Positions 21,401-32,389 of a stretch of DNA of 64,000 nt are shown here, piece by piece. The notes beneath the pieces are model-generated. The model saw only the letters and a program-made list of their open reading frames with translations, was not told the DNA's origin and did no database searches. Both the position numbers and the translations under genes were made by a program. Positions within the stretch are counted from its first letter, which is position 1. The number at the start of each line of letters is the position of its first letter. This DNA is from Podarcis raffonei (lineage: Eukaryota; Chordata; Lepidosauria; Squamata; Lacertidae): contig NC_070607.1 of NCBI RefSeq assembly GCF_027172205.1, positions 18,266,069-18,330,068 on the forward strand, given 5' to 3'.

Positions 21401-21935
21401 GAATTTCAACATAACAAATTATCAGAAACATATCATCTTCATCCCCCCCCCATTTTTTCCCTTCCCCCCACCCTAAGAAAAACCCTCCCTCCCTCCCCCC
21501 AAGATTTCCCTTAGCTCCTCTCTCTGATTTTTCAACACATATTATTTTCTGCATATTATAAAATTGTTTTAAGATCCTTAAATTATCTATCTATTATGTT
21601 AATAATAATAAATTTGTGTGTGTTTATTCAAAACCTGCCAAGGAGTCCAGTTCATTTTGGTTTTCTTTTCCAGTAATTTGTAAAAAGTTCCCATTCTTCT
21701 TTAAAGCCAGTTGTCCTTGTCTTGCAGTTTGTATGTCAATTTCTCCAGTTCCACATAATCCATCAATTTCCCTTGCCACTGTTCTTTTGCCGGGATTTCC
21801 TCATTCTTCCATCCTTGTGCTATTAAGACTCTTGCCGCCATTGTCGCATACATAAATAAGTTCTTTATTTTCCTTGGCAGGTCTTTTTCTACAATCCCTA
21901 ACAGAAATGCTTCTGGTTTTTTTTACAACATTTAA
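21400..21935 (-). mobile_element. L1 LINE 3' end, minus strand
   Basis: Reverse translation of 21930-21600 shows the L1 C-terminal block around AARVLIAQGWKNEEIP, followed by an A/C-rich 3' region. Confidence 0.7.
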
Positions 21936-21965
21936 TGGTTTATTTTGACTGCTTTTCTCCCCTTT

Positions 21966-22094
21966 TCATAGGAGCCAACTCTGAGGGGGCATTTCCATTC
22001 AAATGGGGGGGGGGTGCCGTGAATTGTGATCGATTATGCGGGGCAGGGCTTACCTGCCCCCACCCAAAATATTTTATTCAAGTTGGCACCCTTC
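21966..22094. mobile_element. Short inverted-repeat element (GGAGCCAACT..AGTTGGCACC)
   Basis: The ends AGGAGCCAACTC and AAGTTGGCACCC are near-complementary. A second copy at 28868-29030 shares the ends and the CCCCCAACCC-type inner block. Confidence 0.5.
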
Positions 22095-22256
22095 TTCTTT
22101 TTATCCTTTTTAAAATCTTCCTCTACACCAGAATGCCAGATGAAGAGAGCACTTTTGAGAACAGTTGGCAACTCTGGCTCATTACACAGCAGACTTGTGG
22201 GAGTCATCCCTTAGAAATTATCCTAATAAACAAGCTAACAGAATATGATCTCTTAC

Positions 22257-22433
22257 CCAAACATTTTGGTGGTGTTGTCCACTTTTGTCCATCGCATGTT
22301 GTCCACTTGGGCCCCTCCAATACGTATCCCGGGCTACACGTGTACTGTACTCTTGCATTCTCAAATTCCCGAAATTTAGTTCTCTCACCTCTTACCGTCT
22401 CCCCAAAGTCAACTTCAGGTGGTTTTTCACACA
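22257..22433 (-). CDS. Gene IV exon, a-type CCP domain
   Basis: The acceptor ATATCATTCCAG and donor TTGG|GTAAGAG bound 177 nt in phase 1-1. The domain starts CEKPPEVDFGETVRG; cysteines are in CEKP, YTCSPGY, TTCDGQ and PKCL, with tryptophan in KWTTPP. It is the first CCP after the signal peptide at 24360. A Bov-B-derived insert sits only 35 bases upstream of the exon and may weaken the branch-point region. Confidence 0.85.
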
Positions 22434-22468
22434 CTGGAATGATATTTAGCATTAATAATCTGAAGAAG

Positions 22469-22548
22469 GAAGACAGAAGTGCCTGGCGCGCTCTGGTCCA
22501 TGGGGTCACGAAGAGTCGGACACGACTAAATGACTAAACAACAACAAC
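22469..22548 (+). mobile_element. Bov-B 3'-end insert with 12-bp target-site duplication
   Basis: An 80-bp insert ending CACGACTAAATGACTAAACA-CAA, flanked by AATCTGAAGAAG on both sides (22457-22468 and 22549-22560). Confidence 0.85.
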
Positions 22549-22560
22549 AATCTGAAGAAG

Positions 22561-22767
22561 AGATTTGACAATAATTTATATATCATATTTAATTCCGTTT
22601 CCGGGATTATTGCCATTTGATAAGCATGGCAGTTTTTACAGAGGTTTTGTCAACGGATTTTGTTGGCAATCCTGGTTATCTAGTATTCTTTGTATTACTC
22701 TCCTTGTAAAGCTGTTCTTTTTCCTTGCCAGTTGTGTAAAAGAGGCTGTGAATCTCCTTTACTGAAG
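22561..22767. other. Intron segment homologous to 17120-17270
   Basis: ATAAGCATGGCAG, the TTTTGT stretch and CTCCTTGTAAAG match the intron before the a' exon. This is part of the duplicated a-b block. Confidence 0.6.
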
Positions 22768-22940
22768 ACTGATGATGATGATGGTGTATTTATACCCCAC
22801 TCATCGGGATGGGTTTCCCTAGCCACTCTGGGCTGCTTCCAACAAAATATTAAAAATACAATAAAACACCAAACATTAAAAACTTCCCTAAACAGGGCTG
22901 CCCTCAGATGTCTTCTAAAAGTCAGATAGTTGTTTAAATA
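22768..22940 (-). mobile_element. CR1/L2-group LINE 3' end
   Basis: Same tail and CCAGCCACTCTGGG block as the copies at 10290 and 39400. Confidence 0.85.
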
Positions 22941-23079
22941 AATGCAGGAGGGCATGATGCTCTGGTGTCTTCTTGTTTCAGCCCTAAGCTACTGCTTCTT
23001 GAGCAACATAGCATAGAAGGATGAAGATGGAGGTTATGGGGTTTTTGAGGATGATGTTCCTATACTGACACCACCATTT

Positions 23080-23640
23080 ATTTATTTATTTTTTATAAGA
23101 TATTTATTAACCTTTTTTTTTTTAAAGAAAGACATAAGTTCACAAAATATAAAAAATAAGAACAAAGAGTTACAAAGATAACAAGAGAACATAGAAAATA
23201 AAAAAATAAAAGGAGAAATACAGGTATTATCAAAAAGAAAAATATATAGAAAATACATACAAAAAACAAAAAACAAAATAGCTAAGAAAAAACGTTTAAA
23301 AACAAATCCAGTTTTCAATATCTATAAACTCATTTGCTTATTTTCTTGACTTCCTCACACCTCCCTTTTTTGTATTCCCATTTATATAATCGATTCAGCA
23401 AATCCTTACCCTCTTTCCTTAATTTTAACTTTAGATCTTAACCTATTATAACAATATATTTTCATCCATTTATCAATCCGTATTTACATATTCTTATTAA
23501 TCTTATTACCAATGCCACTTATTTTCAATCCAACATCATTTTAACATTCATTAATTTTACAGTATTTCCGCAGGTATTCTTTAAATTTCTTCCAATCTTC
23601 TTCCACCAACTCTTCTCCCAGGTCCCGCTGACACCACCAT
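23080..23640 (-). mobile_element. Probable L1-type 3' region, A/T-rich
   Basis: A long A-rich stretch with no C/G islands is followed by TTCCGCAGGTATTCTTTAAA and CTTCTTCCACC, which resembles reversed L1 sequence. Low certainty. Confidence 0.4.
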
Positions 23641-23699
23641 TTAATTCAAGTCAATACAAAGGGAAAATCCGTATCTATCATGGCCATATTTATCATCCA

Positions 23700-23930
23700 T
23701 ATTTAGTCGTGGCCAGCATGACTAAACCGCTTCGGGCACAACGGAACACTGTGACGGAAAGCAAAACACATGGAAATGCCGTTTACCTTCCCGCTGCAGT
23801 GGTACCTATTTATCTACTTTGTTGGCAAAAGCTGGGACAGAGCAACGGGAGCTCACCCAGGATTTGAACTGCCAACCTTCTGATCAGCAAGCCCAAGAGG
23901 CTCAGTAGCTTAGACCAGAGCACCACCTGC
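23700..23930 (-). mobile_element. Sauria-type SINE, partial, minus strand
   Basis: The body (GCCGTTTACCTTCCCGCTGC and GGTACCTATTTATCTACTT) and the reversed head remain; the tail is missing. Confidence 0.8.
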
Positions 23931-24299
23931 TCCCCTTCATATTTACCACTTTTGGTTAGCTCTGCCGTTAGGTATTAAGACAACTGTCTCATGCAGCAGG
24001 TGCCAGAGGCGACGGCAGCCCCTGCTTGTTCCTCCATCCCCATTCCCCTCCGGTGACAACATGGCCTTGCTTGGGCACCCTCCCTCTATCTGATCAGGTG
24101 ACCAGTCGGCTTTTGTACATGGAATGGAAAGGAAGCACCATACTGCCCATTGCTTCAGGCAACAAAATGTCTTGGACCAGCCCTGAGGATCACCAGCCCA
24201 CCCTCTTCCATTCTTCACCAGTTAATCCTTTTGATACCAAGCAGAACAGCCACCTCCCTTCCCCCTGGTTAAAACTGCCTCTTTATCTGAACAACTTAC

Positions 24300-24360
24300 C
24301 ATTTTGGGAAGTACAGCCTGTCCACAGAAGCAACAGAACTATGCACCTCAGCCGGTTCAT
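24300..24360 (-). CDS. Gene IV exon 1, signal peptide
   Basis: The ATG at 24360 opens MNRLRCIVLLLLWTGCTSQN, with a basic N-terminus, a leucine-rich core and a small-residue end, then donor AATG|GTAAGT in phase 1. The sequence just upstream (GTCAGGCAATT and ATCTGCC) is alignable with that upstream of gene II exon 1 (GCCAGGCAGTT-like), so their 5' regions are paralogous. Confidence 0.85.
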
Positions 24361-24361
24361 C

Positions 24362-25120
24362 TCAGGATGTCAGGCAATTTTCATTTGATCTGCCACGTGC
24401 AGTCTAGCTCCGAAATGCTCAGAGGAGGATAAACAAGAGTCCAAGGCCTGAGATCAACTCCCCCTGTTGTAGTTAATGGTTTGCCACAACACTGAGATAT
24501 GCCTTCTTTGGTGACTGGGGGAAATAGTGGGAGGTGGAGGAAATCGTTAAAAAAAGCATTTGCTGTTGAAAGGCTCTGTAGGTTTCGTGTTGCAATCTGG
24601 GCAGCAAAAGAAGCAAAGCTAAACCGGGAACATGAGAAGCTGTCTTGTTGTTCCAGATCAGATTTTTTGCTCATCTGGGTCAGTATTGTCTGACTGGCTT
24701 CAGCTCTCGGGCAGGGAGATCATCCATTACCTGATCTGTTTAATTGAAACTCCAGGGATTGAATTTGGGGCCTTAGGGGGGGCAAAGCATGAACTACAGT
24801 CCCTCCTTCAATCTAAAGGTACACACACACACACACTTTCCCCTCTGGCAAGGAAAAATCCGATCAATGCATTGGGATGTGCTTTGCTTAGCTGGCTGCA
24901 GCTTTTGTCGGGGGGAATGTCTTATTTTGAGAAGAGCTAGTGTCAAAATGCTCACCTTTACTTCAACTATTGAACATTCATTTATTTACTATTCTATTTA
25001 GATCATACTTTCCCACCAATGTGCACAAGGTGGTCTACATGATCCTCACCACCAGCATCCCGTGATAAAAGAGAGAGGATGCAGTAACATGACATGTAAA
25101 TAAAAGGACCTTCTCCAACT
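24362..25120. other. Upstream of gene IV; nothing recognised
   Basis: Should hold the promoter of gene IV. No clear TATA box was identified. A short (CA)n run lies at 24822-24836. Confidence 0.35.
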
Positions 25121-25124
25121 TCAT

Positions 25125-25665
25125 TGTTTTGAGTCAATTGAACCTAGATCTCTGGATAAAAAACTTTCTTTAGCAACTGTGTGGACTGGTCATGTTGTAC
25201 GGATGCCTGATGATCGTCTTCCCAAGAAACTACTCTATTCCAAACTTAAAAATGGAAAGCATAATGCTGGTGGGTCAACAAAAGAGGTTTAAAGACTCTC
25301 TCAAGGCAAATCTTTAAAAATGTAGTATAAACACTGACAACTGGGAAGCACTTGCCTGCGAGCGCTCCAACTGGAGAATAGCCTTTACCAAAGGTGTCAC
25401 AGGCTTCACAGATGCTCGAACTCAGGACACAAGGGAGAAACGTGCTAAGAGGAAGGCACACTTGGAAAATCCACACCATGATCAACTCCCACCAGGAAAC
25501 CTATGTGGAAGGACGTGTGGATCCAGAATTGGCCTCCACAGTCGAGTGATAGCCAAAGAAAAAGAAGCAGCAACAGCAAAGGTGTATATAGCTGCCAACT
25601 GGAAGTCTACCAAGCAATGTTCTCGATACCAGTGGGTTGATAAAACTGGGAGACTGTGACCTTTG
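25125..25665 (+). mobile_element. LINE C-terminal fragment (clade not settled)
   Basis: Translation in two frames shows WTGHVVRMPDDRLPKKLLYS and later NLCGRTCGSRIGLHSR, the GHVxRMPDxRLPK and C-x-R-x-C-x-S-R-I-G-L end blocks seen in the last part of some LINE ORF2 proteins. At least one frameshift separates them. Confidence 0.7.
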
Positions 25666-25705
25666 ACAAGTTTACTCATCAAAAGTAGCAAGCTAAGCAT
25701 CCCCC

Positions 25706-25710
<5 letters not shown>

Positions 25711-25741
<31 letters not shown>

Positions 25742-25746
25742 GGCGA
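25711..25746. repeat. (TA)n-(GA)n microsatellite
   Basis: A TA run passes directly into a GA run. Confidence 0.95.
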
Positions 25747-25749
25747 GAG

Positions 25750-26590
25750 AGATACACTTTTGAAATATGCCTTCTCCTATGTCATCTCATACATCTGACA
25801 AGAATTTCCATGCCTCCTTTTCTCATTTGAAGTTAACATTCTTTCCCCCATAAATACTACATGATTAATTAAATGCTTATGCTCACCTTCGCCAAGGGAG
25901 TTGCCAGGTAGGAGAGTTAAATAAAGACACAACCAAGGAGTATTTGAAGTAAGGCAGCCCAGAATTTGGCACCCTTTATCTCTGCTGCAGCAGGTCAGTG
26001 CCTCTAAATTAAGACCCAGAGGTACTTCCCTGAACAGGGAGACCTTCAAGGCTTTTATACATTTCTATATTCTTCACCAGCGGAGGTGGTATGTCCAGTG
26101 GCATAGTGTGGGGGCAGGGAAGTGTGGTCCCAGGCACAAAATTCTGAGGGGGCACAACCAAGCACCTCCACGCAGACACCGGCTTCCGAGGGGAACCCAG
26201 TCCTGCCCTAGCAAAGGCAGCAGAGCATCCCATTGGGGGGGGCTTCCTCTGCCGCCCCATCCCCTACTCCACATCCTTCCCTGCCTGCTGTCGGTGGTCT
26301 CTGGGCCCCGGAGGCCAGCCTGGGCTTGGCACTGTGTCCCTGGCAGAGGCTGGCAACCGTGGAGGCTCAATGCAGGCTGGACGGAGGGCTCTGTCCTCCT
26401 TCCTTGCGCTCTGCCGCATTCCTGAGGCTGAGTTGCCCTTCAGCCTCCAGGCTGTGGCGAGTCGCCCTTCAGTCCCCTCACTAAATGGCCACCTGGCCAG
26501 CCCTCACTTGCTCCTCACTCAGCCAATGGTGAGCGGGTGCAGACAGAGGGAGGAGGGCAAGGTGCTTCTCTTCACAGACATTGGGGGATT
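25750..26590. other. Intergenic; short repeat-like segment at its centre
   Basis: Bases 26096-26160 (CAGTGGCATAGTGTGGGGG and GGCACAAAATTCTGAGGGGG) look like the start of a short DNA transposon, but no matching end was found. The rest is unassigned; no exon. Confidence 0.35.
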
Positions 26591-26591
26591 C

Positions 26592-26863
26592 TGTTAGGAT
26601 ATAGTTCCGTTCCACCTTAAAAGGGAACAGGCATGACTGTTGTATGTCACATGCCTGTTTACATTCCAGCACTCGCTGGGAACTTCCGTTTGTATATTGC
26701 TTTTGTTTTTGCTGTTTGCTTGGACACAAAGGGAAGCAGACATGTTTTTCCTTTGTTCCTGAACTACACTGAATAAAATGCTGTAAATAATGCTTACACA
26801 TGTCCGCCACTTCCGCTGCGAGGATTTATTCACTCTGCTGATAAGAGCGTGCACAGCTTCTAA
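26592..26863 (+). mobile_element. Candidate solo LTR, fossil
   Basis: Begins TGTTAGGATATAG, contains an AATAAA at about 26770 and may end ..GTGCACA with flanks GATTC and GCTTC (4 of 5 matching). Only one copy is seen, so this is tentative. Confidence 0.35.
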
Positions 26864-27900
26864 ACATATCTGAGGCTCGCGTCACTGATTGATGCTGTAC
26901 CGGCCGATGGCTGGAGCCAGCTGGGGGCCTGCCAAATGCCCCCGTCTCCCCGACAGTATCCCCACAGATTCGTCCTCCAAGTGTCGTGGCAAGCCACCAG
27001 GATTGCCACCTGCATGGGTGAGCAGGCAGTGCAGCATGGCCCCATTTGGCTCTTGAGGGGGTTGCAGCTATGCTGCTGGGTATGCCTCTGAATACCAGGT
27101 CCTGGAAATCACAAGTGGGGAGGATGCTGATGCACTCGGGCCCTGCTTGCAGGATCCCCATAGTTGCCAAGTCATAGTTGCTAAGCAAAGTTTTACTTCC
27201 TGTGCAACTTCTTCTGAACGCTGTATGGAATAGCACATGATTCTGACCTTTGGTGGGTTTGTAAGTAAACCATTTTTAACTTACTAAACCTGCGGTCTTT
27301 TTCTATGCAAGGGGAAGAGAGAAACTTTGAAAGGAACTTAGAAGGGCATATTTTAAAGGTCTAACAGCCCACGTTTCCACACTTTGCTTTGCTGCATGTT
27401 TTGTGATTTTAAATCTCTGCTAGGGTTCTCTCACCAAAGACACTTGGATCTTGGCATCCAGTAATGCTCCTTTCTATATATAGACATATCCCGCCCCCCT
27501 TGAAACAATACTGCCTTCATCTAGGCTGGCTTTTCAGGTGTCAGGCACCTCCCCCTAGTCTCCAGTGTACAAACAAGATACTACACAGGATGCCCTTTAA
27601 CTGGCTGTGGTAGAACGCTTATTTTGTTCCGCATGGGGAAACCTGGTTTGAGCCATTTTCTGCTTTTAGAGCTTAAGTGTGCAACCCATATATTCATATT
27701 ACTTTTCATTATTTCTGTTAGAACTTGCTGTAAAAACTGGATTTCAATTCATTTCAACTTTACCAGTATATGCCTTTATTATCTTAGCCGTTATAAATAA
27801 AAAATACAACCATCTAGTTAAGCGCCATAAATTTCTTCCAGTGCTCTATTTAAATTTTCTGTGAATACTCAAGCCTTTTCTTGATTTGCCTAACTTTATG
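26864..27900. other. Intergenic, nothing recognised
   Basis: No exon or repeat family was identified. Confidence 0.35.
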
Positions 27901-28200
27901 TAAAATTAGTTGCGAGCCAAGACCCCATGACCCCACAGTTGCCTAAGCGGTGAATAACCAGACATGACACAGCATATGGTTTTATGGATTCAAATAGGCC
28001 ACAACTTTATTGGTTACAGATGTGAATTGTTTGGCATAGGCATTGGGTGAAGCCAAATTATATCTCTCCAACCCATCTGCTGGGAGTCCATCTAAGGGTA
28101 AATCACCACTCGGAGGGCCCTATGACCTACATCAAATAGAGTTACCCTCCAAGGGTCCCTGATGGAGGAGTGCTATAGCCCTAGCCCCTGTTAAATAAAT
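27900..28200 (-). mobile_element. Possible retroelement 3' end, fossil
   Basis: On the minus strand CCAATAAAGTTGTGGCC matches the poly(A)-signal segment of the Ngaro-like repeat B (3919-3936). The rest is not alignable by eye. Very tentative. Confidence 0.25.
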
Positions 28201-28530
28201 GTTTCAGTTCACAACATTGTGACATATGTATAATAAAGGGTGGAGTTATTACAGATATAAAATCTTGCTATTTTTTATATTAAAAAAAATAATTTATTTG
28301 TACTGTGACTTTCTACACAAGGCAGCTAACAGCATGAATACAAACAAACAACATCCATAACGATAAAATTAAGAAAGAATTCAAATCATATAAAAATAAA
28401 TAGCATATATACATTAATCTCCAGGCGCTGGTGAGGTTGACCTACTGAAGTCTTCTCTCAAATCTGGATGCAGCTGTAATGTTATGGGGGGGGGGGGGTT
28501 GAGGAAATACAACAGATGTTAGATTCTTTA

Positions 28531-28785
28531 TACAATGGTACCTCAGGTTACAGACGCTTCAGGTTACAGACACTTCAGGTTACAGACGCTTCAGGTTACA
28601 GACTCCTCTAACCCAGAAATAGTAACTTGGGTTAAGAACTTTGCTTCAGGGTGAGAACAGAAATTGTGCGGCAGCGGCAGCGGGAGGCCCCATTAGCTAA
28701 AGTGGTACCTCAGGTTAAGAAGAGTTTCAGGTTAGGAACGGACCTCCAGACAAATTAAGTTCTTAACCTGAGGTACTACTGTCCT
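28531..28785 (-). mobile_element. Tigger-like MITE
   Basis: Same family as 35461-35703 and 49438-49680: ends near GGTACCTCAGGTTACAGAC and AGTTCTTAACCTGAGGTACTACTG, with an extra GCTTCAGGTTACAGAC tandem at the left. Confidence 0.85.
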
Positions 28786-28867
28786 AGCGTGCAGCACTAA
28801 AACGTGTTGCGAAGTGAGGCTTGCTGATGGGAACAAATTGAGAAGACTCACTGTACAGTTAGCAGAG

Positions 28868-29030
28868 CACAGGAGCCAACTCCTAGGGGCCAAGATCCCT
28901 TCACCACCACCGCCCCAATAAAATATTTGAGGGGGCTGCCTCCCAAAAATTGATAGGCATTGCTATTCAAATGTTGTGGGGGCAGGACTTTCCTCCCCCC
29001 AACCCATATTTTATACAAATTGGCACCCTT
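28868..29030. mobile_element. Short inverted-repeat element, second copy
   Basis: Ends AGGAGCCAACTCC and AAATTGGCACCC; partner of the element at 21966-22094. Confidence 0.45.
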
Positions 29031-29034
29031 TCAG

Positions 29035-29738
29035 CAGAGCAAGGATAGCTAAAATGATGCTCTTTGTGTGTTCCTGGAGCTCCTCCCAATATCCCTGATC
29101 TGCTGAGGGCTCATGAGAAATAGAATCCAACATCAGCAGGGCATCATGTTCAGTATTTCTGAGTCTTGGTTTTGATTGCTCATTATCTCTTATGGTAGCA
29201 AGTCAACCCAAAGCCATTAGTCTAGTGTCCAAGCTGTGAATATCCCTCCTTGTCCCTCAGTTGAGATTCAGAAAGGCAACTGGTTTAGCGAACTATAATA
29301 TTTCTACTAAGGGAGCACAGCAGTAGCAGCCACCTGTTGTTATTTAACTGTTATTGGAATTTTAATCCTTTTTTGAGGTAATAAATAAACCATCTGCCAA
29401 ATCCCATCCAGATGGGGAAGAGAGAAGAAACAAATCCATTGCCTATACAGGTTGGAGGTCACAAATGATTAGCCACTGGGGTGGGCCAGAATCCTGCCAA
29501 ATAGCAAATAGCATTTCTGAAGTTCCTCTCTTGCTATATACTACTTGCTCATATCCAGCCAAGTCAGGGGCAGCCATCTTGCCTAGACCAGAGGACTGAG
29601 CCTCTGGTCTCATAAATCTGAGCAGATTGCTGTGGAACCATTTATGAAACCTAATCTAATTTCCTGTTTGGGCTGCAGTGCAAATACAGAAATATGCCAC
29701 TGTAAATAAAGGATTTATAGGATCACACTGAAAGCTAA
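29035..29738. other. Intergenic, nothing recognised
   Basis: No exon or repeat family was identified between 29035 and 29738. Confidence 0.35.
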
Positions 29739-29987
29739 GGGCTCGTCCACATATCTGTTTGATATCTAGGTCCTATAGGTTTTTCTTTCGCCCCACCGCT
29801 TTGCCCAGAAAGACCTGCTGTTTACTGCTGAATCGGAACAAACATCCATCGAGTTTTCTGCAGATCGGTGTTTGTTCCGATTCAGCAGTAAACAATGGGT
29901 TTTCCCAGGGAAAGCAGTGGGACAAAAGAAAATCATCTCCAACCCCTGCTTAGAAATCATGGGACAAACAGGAGTGTGGATGAGCCT
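29739..29987. mobile_element. Long palindromic element (about 115-bp arms)
   Basis: GGGCTCGTCCACA at the left is mirrored by TGTGGATGAGCCTT at the right. Inside, TGTTTACTGCTGAATCGG and its exact reverse complement face each other across a short loop. Half-copies lie near 59440-59600 and 1413-1452. A fold-back or MITE-type element; family unknown. Confidence 0.75.
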
Positions 29988-30171
29988 TAAGTCAGCCCAG
30001 AGGCATGCAGTTCTATTCCATGTCCCAAAAAAAACCTTATTAAAGGAATTTGTTGGTACAGAACTATCATGGAAGTAAGGGTATGGAGTTAATGTGGCTT
30101 GTTTAAGGCAGAATCAGATAGGCTGTATCCACAATCCGGGGTGTATTGATCAGTTATCAAGTAAAGCTTAC

Positions 30172-30351
30172 ACAGGGAGGAACAGCTTGGAGTAGGCGAC
30201 CAGTCATTTTTTGTACATGTGGCCGTTGCTTGATTTTCAGGTCGATATCCTGCATCACAACGAAACGAAACGTTATCACCCTCGATGAAGTTATTCTTAG
30301 AGTCGTAAATTACTTCACCATGTGGCAAGTGTTTAGGAGGGGTGCACAGTC
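30172..30351 (-). CDS. CCP8-like exon (orphan group)
   Basis: The acceptor TTGCCTTTAG and donor CTGT|GTAAGC bound 180 nt, phase 1-1. The domain begins LCTPPKHLPHGEVIYDSK; cysteines are in LCTP, FRCDAGY, ATCTKN and PSCS, tryptophan in DWSPTP. The pattern G-E-(I/V)..F.EG..V.F.C..GY....A..TC...WSPTP.C fits human factor H CCP8 and the second CCP of CFHR proteins. Confidence 0.85.
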
Positions 30352-31247
30352 CTAAAGGCAAAACGAATACATGTGCATGAATGTAAAGAGAGGAAATGTG
30401 TACAAAACCTTTATTAGAGAACAGTACGCAAAATACATTTGGACATCCTGGTCCAGCTATGGAACAGGCCCCTGTATGAAATCATGGAAATCCACTGCCA
30501 AATATTGAATGGCATCACACTGTGCAATACTGACCAAGAGTCTCTTTCTTAGTATAAGGCAGCTTCCTAGTATAAGCTCCTAAGAAACTTACTTTTTTAA
30601 AAAATGAAAGAACCAAGATTCTCCGAACGCTACATTCTGCTACACCCAATATGATATTCAGCGCTTTTTAGGCATGCCTAAAGAATCATGGCGCGCGCAC
30701 ACAGGGATTGTCCTAAAGCAGGTTTGGAATGAATGTTTGCAAATTCTAGCCCTATTCAGGCATTCGAAACCCCCCCCCCATGTGATAAGGAGTGGGTGGG
30801 GACTTGCACGCGCATCCCAAATCTCCTTCGTTGCGCAAGGGGTTTGAAATACCAAGAAAGGGCTCATATTTACAAACAAGTTTGAAATGTCAGGTGGGAA
30901 AAACATAGAAGGAAGGTGCCAGCACCAGGGAGCTATGGCAGCCTTCAGTTGCATCCAGCTTCTGGGTTCCGGCAATATCTCTCCAATCTCTCATAAGATC
31001 TTGCCGCATCCTGGAAGCTACAGCCATGCAACCCCACTAAGTGAGGATTTGACAGAGTGACAGCAGAGCGGGAGTGGAACCTTTCTGTTTTGACTCAGGT
31101 GACAAAATAGAATGGGTCAGCCCTGCTTTTGACTTATATGCTATTTCCATCTTAGGTAGACTAACTCTTTGAAAGCACCTCAGCAGCCATCATTAATGTT
31201 GCTGGTGCCTTCTTAGCTCAAGGAGAATAAGAGAAACATACACTTAC
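30352..31247. other. Intron between CCP8-like and CCP7-like exons
   Basis: No repeat family was recognised. A poly-C run lies at about 30770-30779. Confidence 0.4.
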
Positions 31248-31448
31248 TGAAACATTTCGGTTCTGGATCCCAGCCCAAACTGGTGCATCTAATTCTATAC
31301 CAGTACTTTTTATTTTCTGGCAGAAAGCCGTGCTTGCATCTGAAACTAATTGTCTGTCCCTCCTTTTTTGGAAAATAGACGTCACTGTAGTATGTGTTAG
31401 ACCAAGATAGTGCTCCATTCTCTATATGGGGATAATCACATTGCTTTG
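31248..31448 (-). CDS. CCP7-like exon (orphan group)
   Basis: The acceptor TCTCTTTCAAAG and donor TTCA|GTAAGTG bound 201 nt, phase 1-1. The domain begins KQCDYPHIENGALSWSN; cysteines are in QCDYP, FRCKHGF, IRCTSL and PKCF; tryptophan in LGWDPEP. CDYP.I..G.LY, an inserted Y/F-rich loop and ..YW..I.C...GW.P.P.C are distinctive of factor H CCP7 and CFHR domain 1. In the human protein this domain binds heparin, C-reactive protein and microbial ligands. Confidence 0.85.
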
Positions 31449-31687
31449 CTTTGAAAGAGATAAAACAGGGACTGTTAAAACAGATAAACACCTTCAGTTA
31501 TTTTGCTTGACGGTACTCGATTCTGTTTGTTAATGCAGGTTTTCCAATGTTAGCCTAATAGCCCCATTGACTCGCCAGTCCTAAACTCTGTGAATTGTGA
31601 ATATTTCCTATTATTCTTATGGAACCTGTAATGTGGCTCTGATACTGGAATGGTTTTCCACGAGGATCAACATAATTGTGTAGGGAT

Positions 31688-31800
31688 ACTGTGGCACCTC
31701 GGTTTTTGAATGTCTCCGTTGCTGAACGTTTGGGTTTTCGAATGGCTTCCGTTTTCGAATGCACCTCAGAAGTCAAATGGCTTCCACTGTGTGTATCCAC
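31688..31800 (+). mobile_element. Tigger-like element fragment, second subfamily
   Basis: Starts TGTGGCACCTCGGTTTTTGAA, with TTTTCGAATGGC repeats, as in Tigger ends that read ACCTCGGTTTTCGAA. The right end is missing. Confidence 0.6.
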
Positions 31801-32015
31801 AGTTTGTTGGATTGGGAATGTAAGGCCTTGAGCCAGGCCGATACCATTGCTCTCTCTTCAGGGTTCTTTGAACAATTCAGTATAGACAACTTGTTTAGTG
31901 CGCTAGTGGATTTAAGAACTGGAGGTGGGGTTTATGGTTCAGAGAGGAGCTGGTACTTGAAACCATACAAGTGGCAAATTCAGAATGCCAGCCCTGGCAT
32001 ATGATATAAACACAC

Positions 32016-32273
32016 TGTTAAATTGTGGGTGAACATATCAGACGACACAGCGATTCTTCAAACAGATCTTGTTTATTCACAGGTCAGAACAGAACTGAAC
32101 TGAAGGGTTCAGGCAGCCTGCTTATATAGAGCTCCACTAGAATGCAACAGTAACCATTTTCTGTAACTATCCAATCACTGAACGTCACTTTCGATCCCTT
32201 ATTTGCATATGTGGACCTGAACTATCTACAGTATCCCCCTGCTGGCCCAGGGTGAGAACTTCAGTACATAACA
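32016..32273 (-). mobile_element. Solo LTR, fossil (TGTTA..TAACA family), minus strand
   Basis: 258 bp with TG..CA ends and a 5-bp target-site duplication CACAC on both sides. Read on the minus strand it has a TATATAAGCAGG box followed by a GTGAATAAACA poly(A) signal. A second copy is at 48115-48378. Retrovirus-like or Ty3-like origin. Confidence 0.85.
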
Positions 32274-32389
32274 CACACCTTGGGGAAAAGTAGATGAAAA
32301 ACCATCAAAAATACAAAACAGATTCCATTATCAGTCATTGAGATTAACACTACATGGGGGAAAAATACTACAACATGAAAAGTACTTAC

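Larger units (their letters stand above)
14329..24360 (-). other. Gene IV: factor H-related-like gene with tandem a-b modules
   Basis: Exons are 24360-24300 (signal peptide), 22433-22257 (a), 18392-18204 (b), 17041-16865 (a') and 14522-14334 (b'). All are phase 1-1 and open. The last exon has no GT donor, and read-through gives a stop two codons on, so gene IV could end there. Alternatively the gene ends at the first b, whose donor GTTAAT is weak and which also reads through to SG and TAA. The product would be a secreted protein of two or four CCP domains. Confidence 0.6.

Noticed and set aside
21321-21554. Asparagine-run peptide frames next to (ATT)n
   Set aside because: Translation of a microsatellite and a LINE tail.
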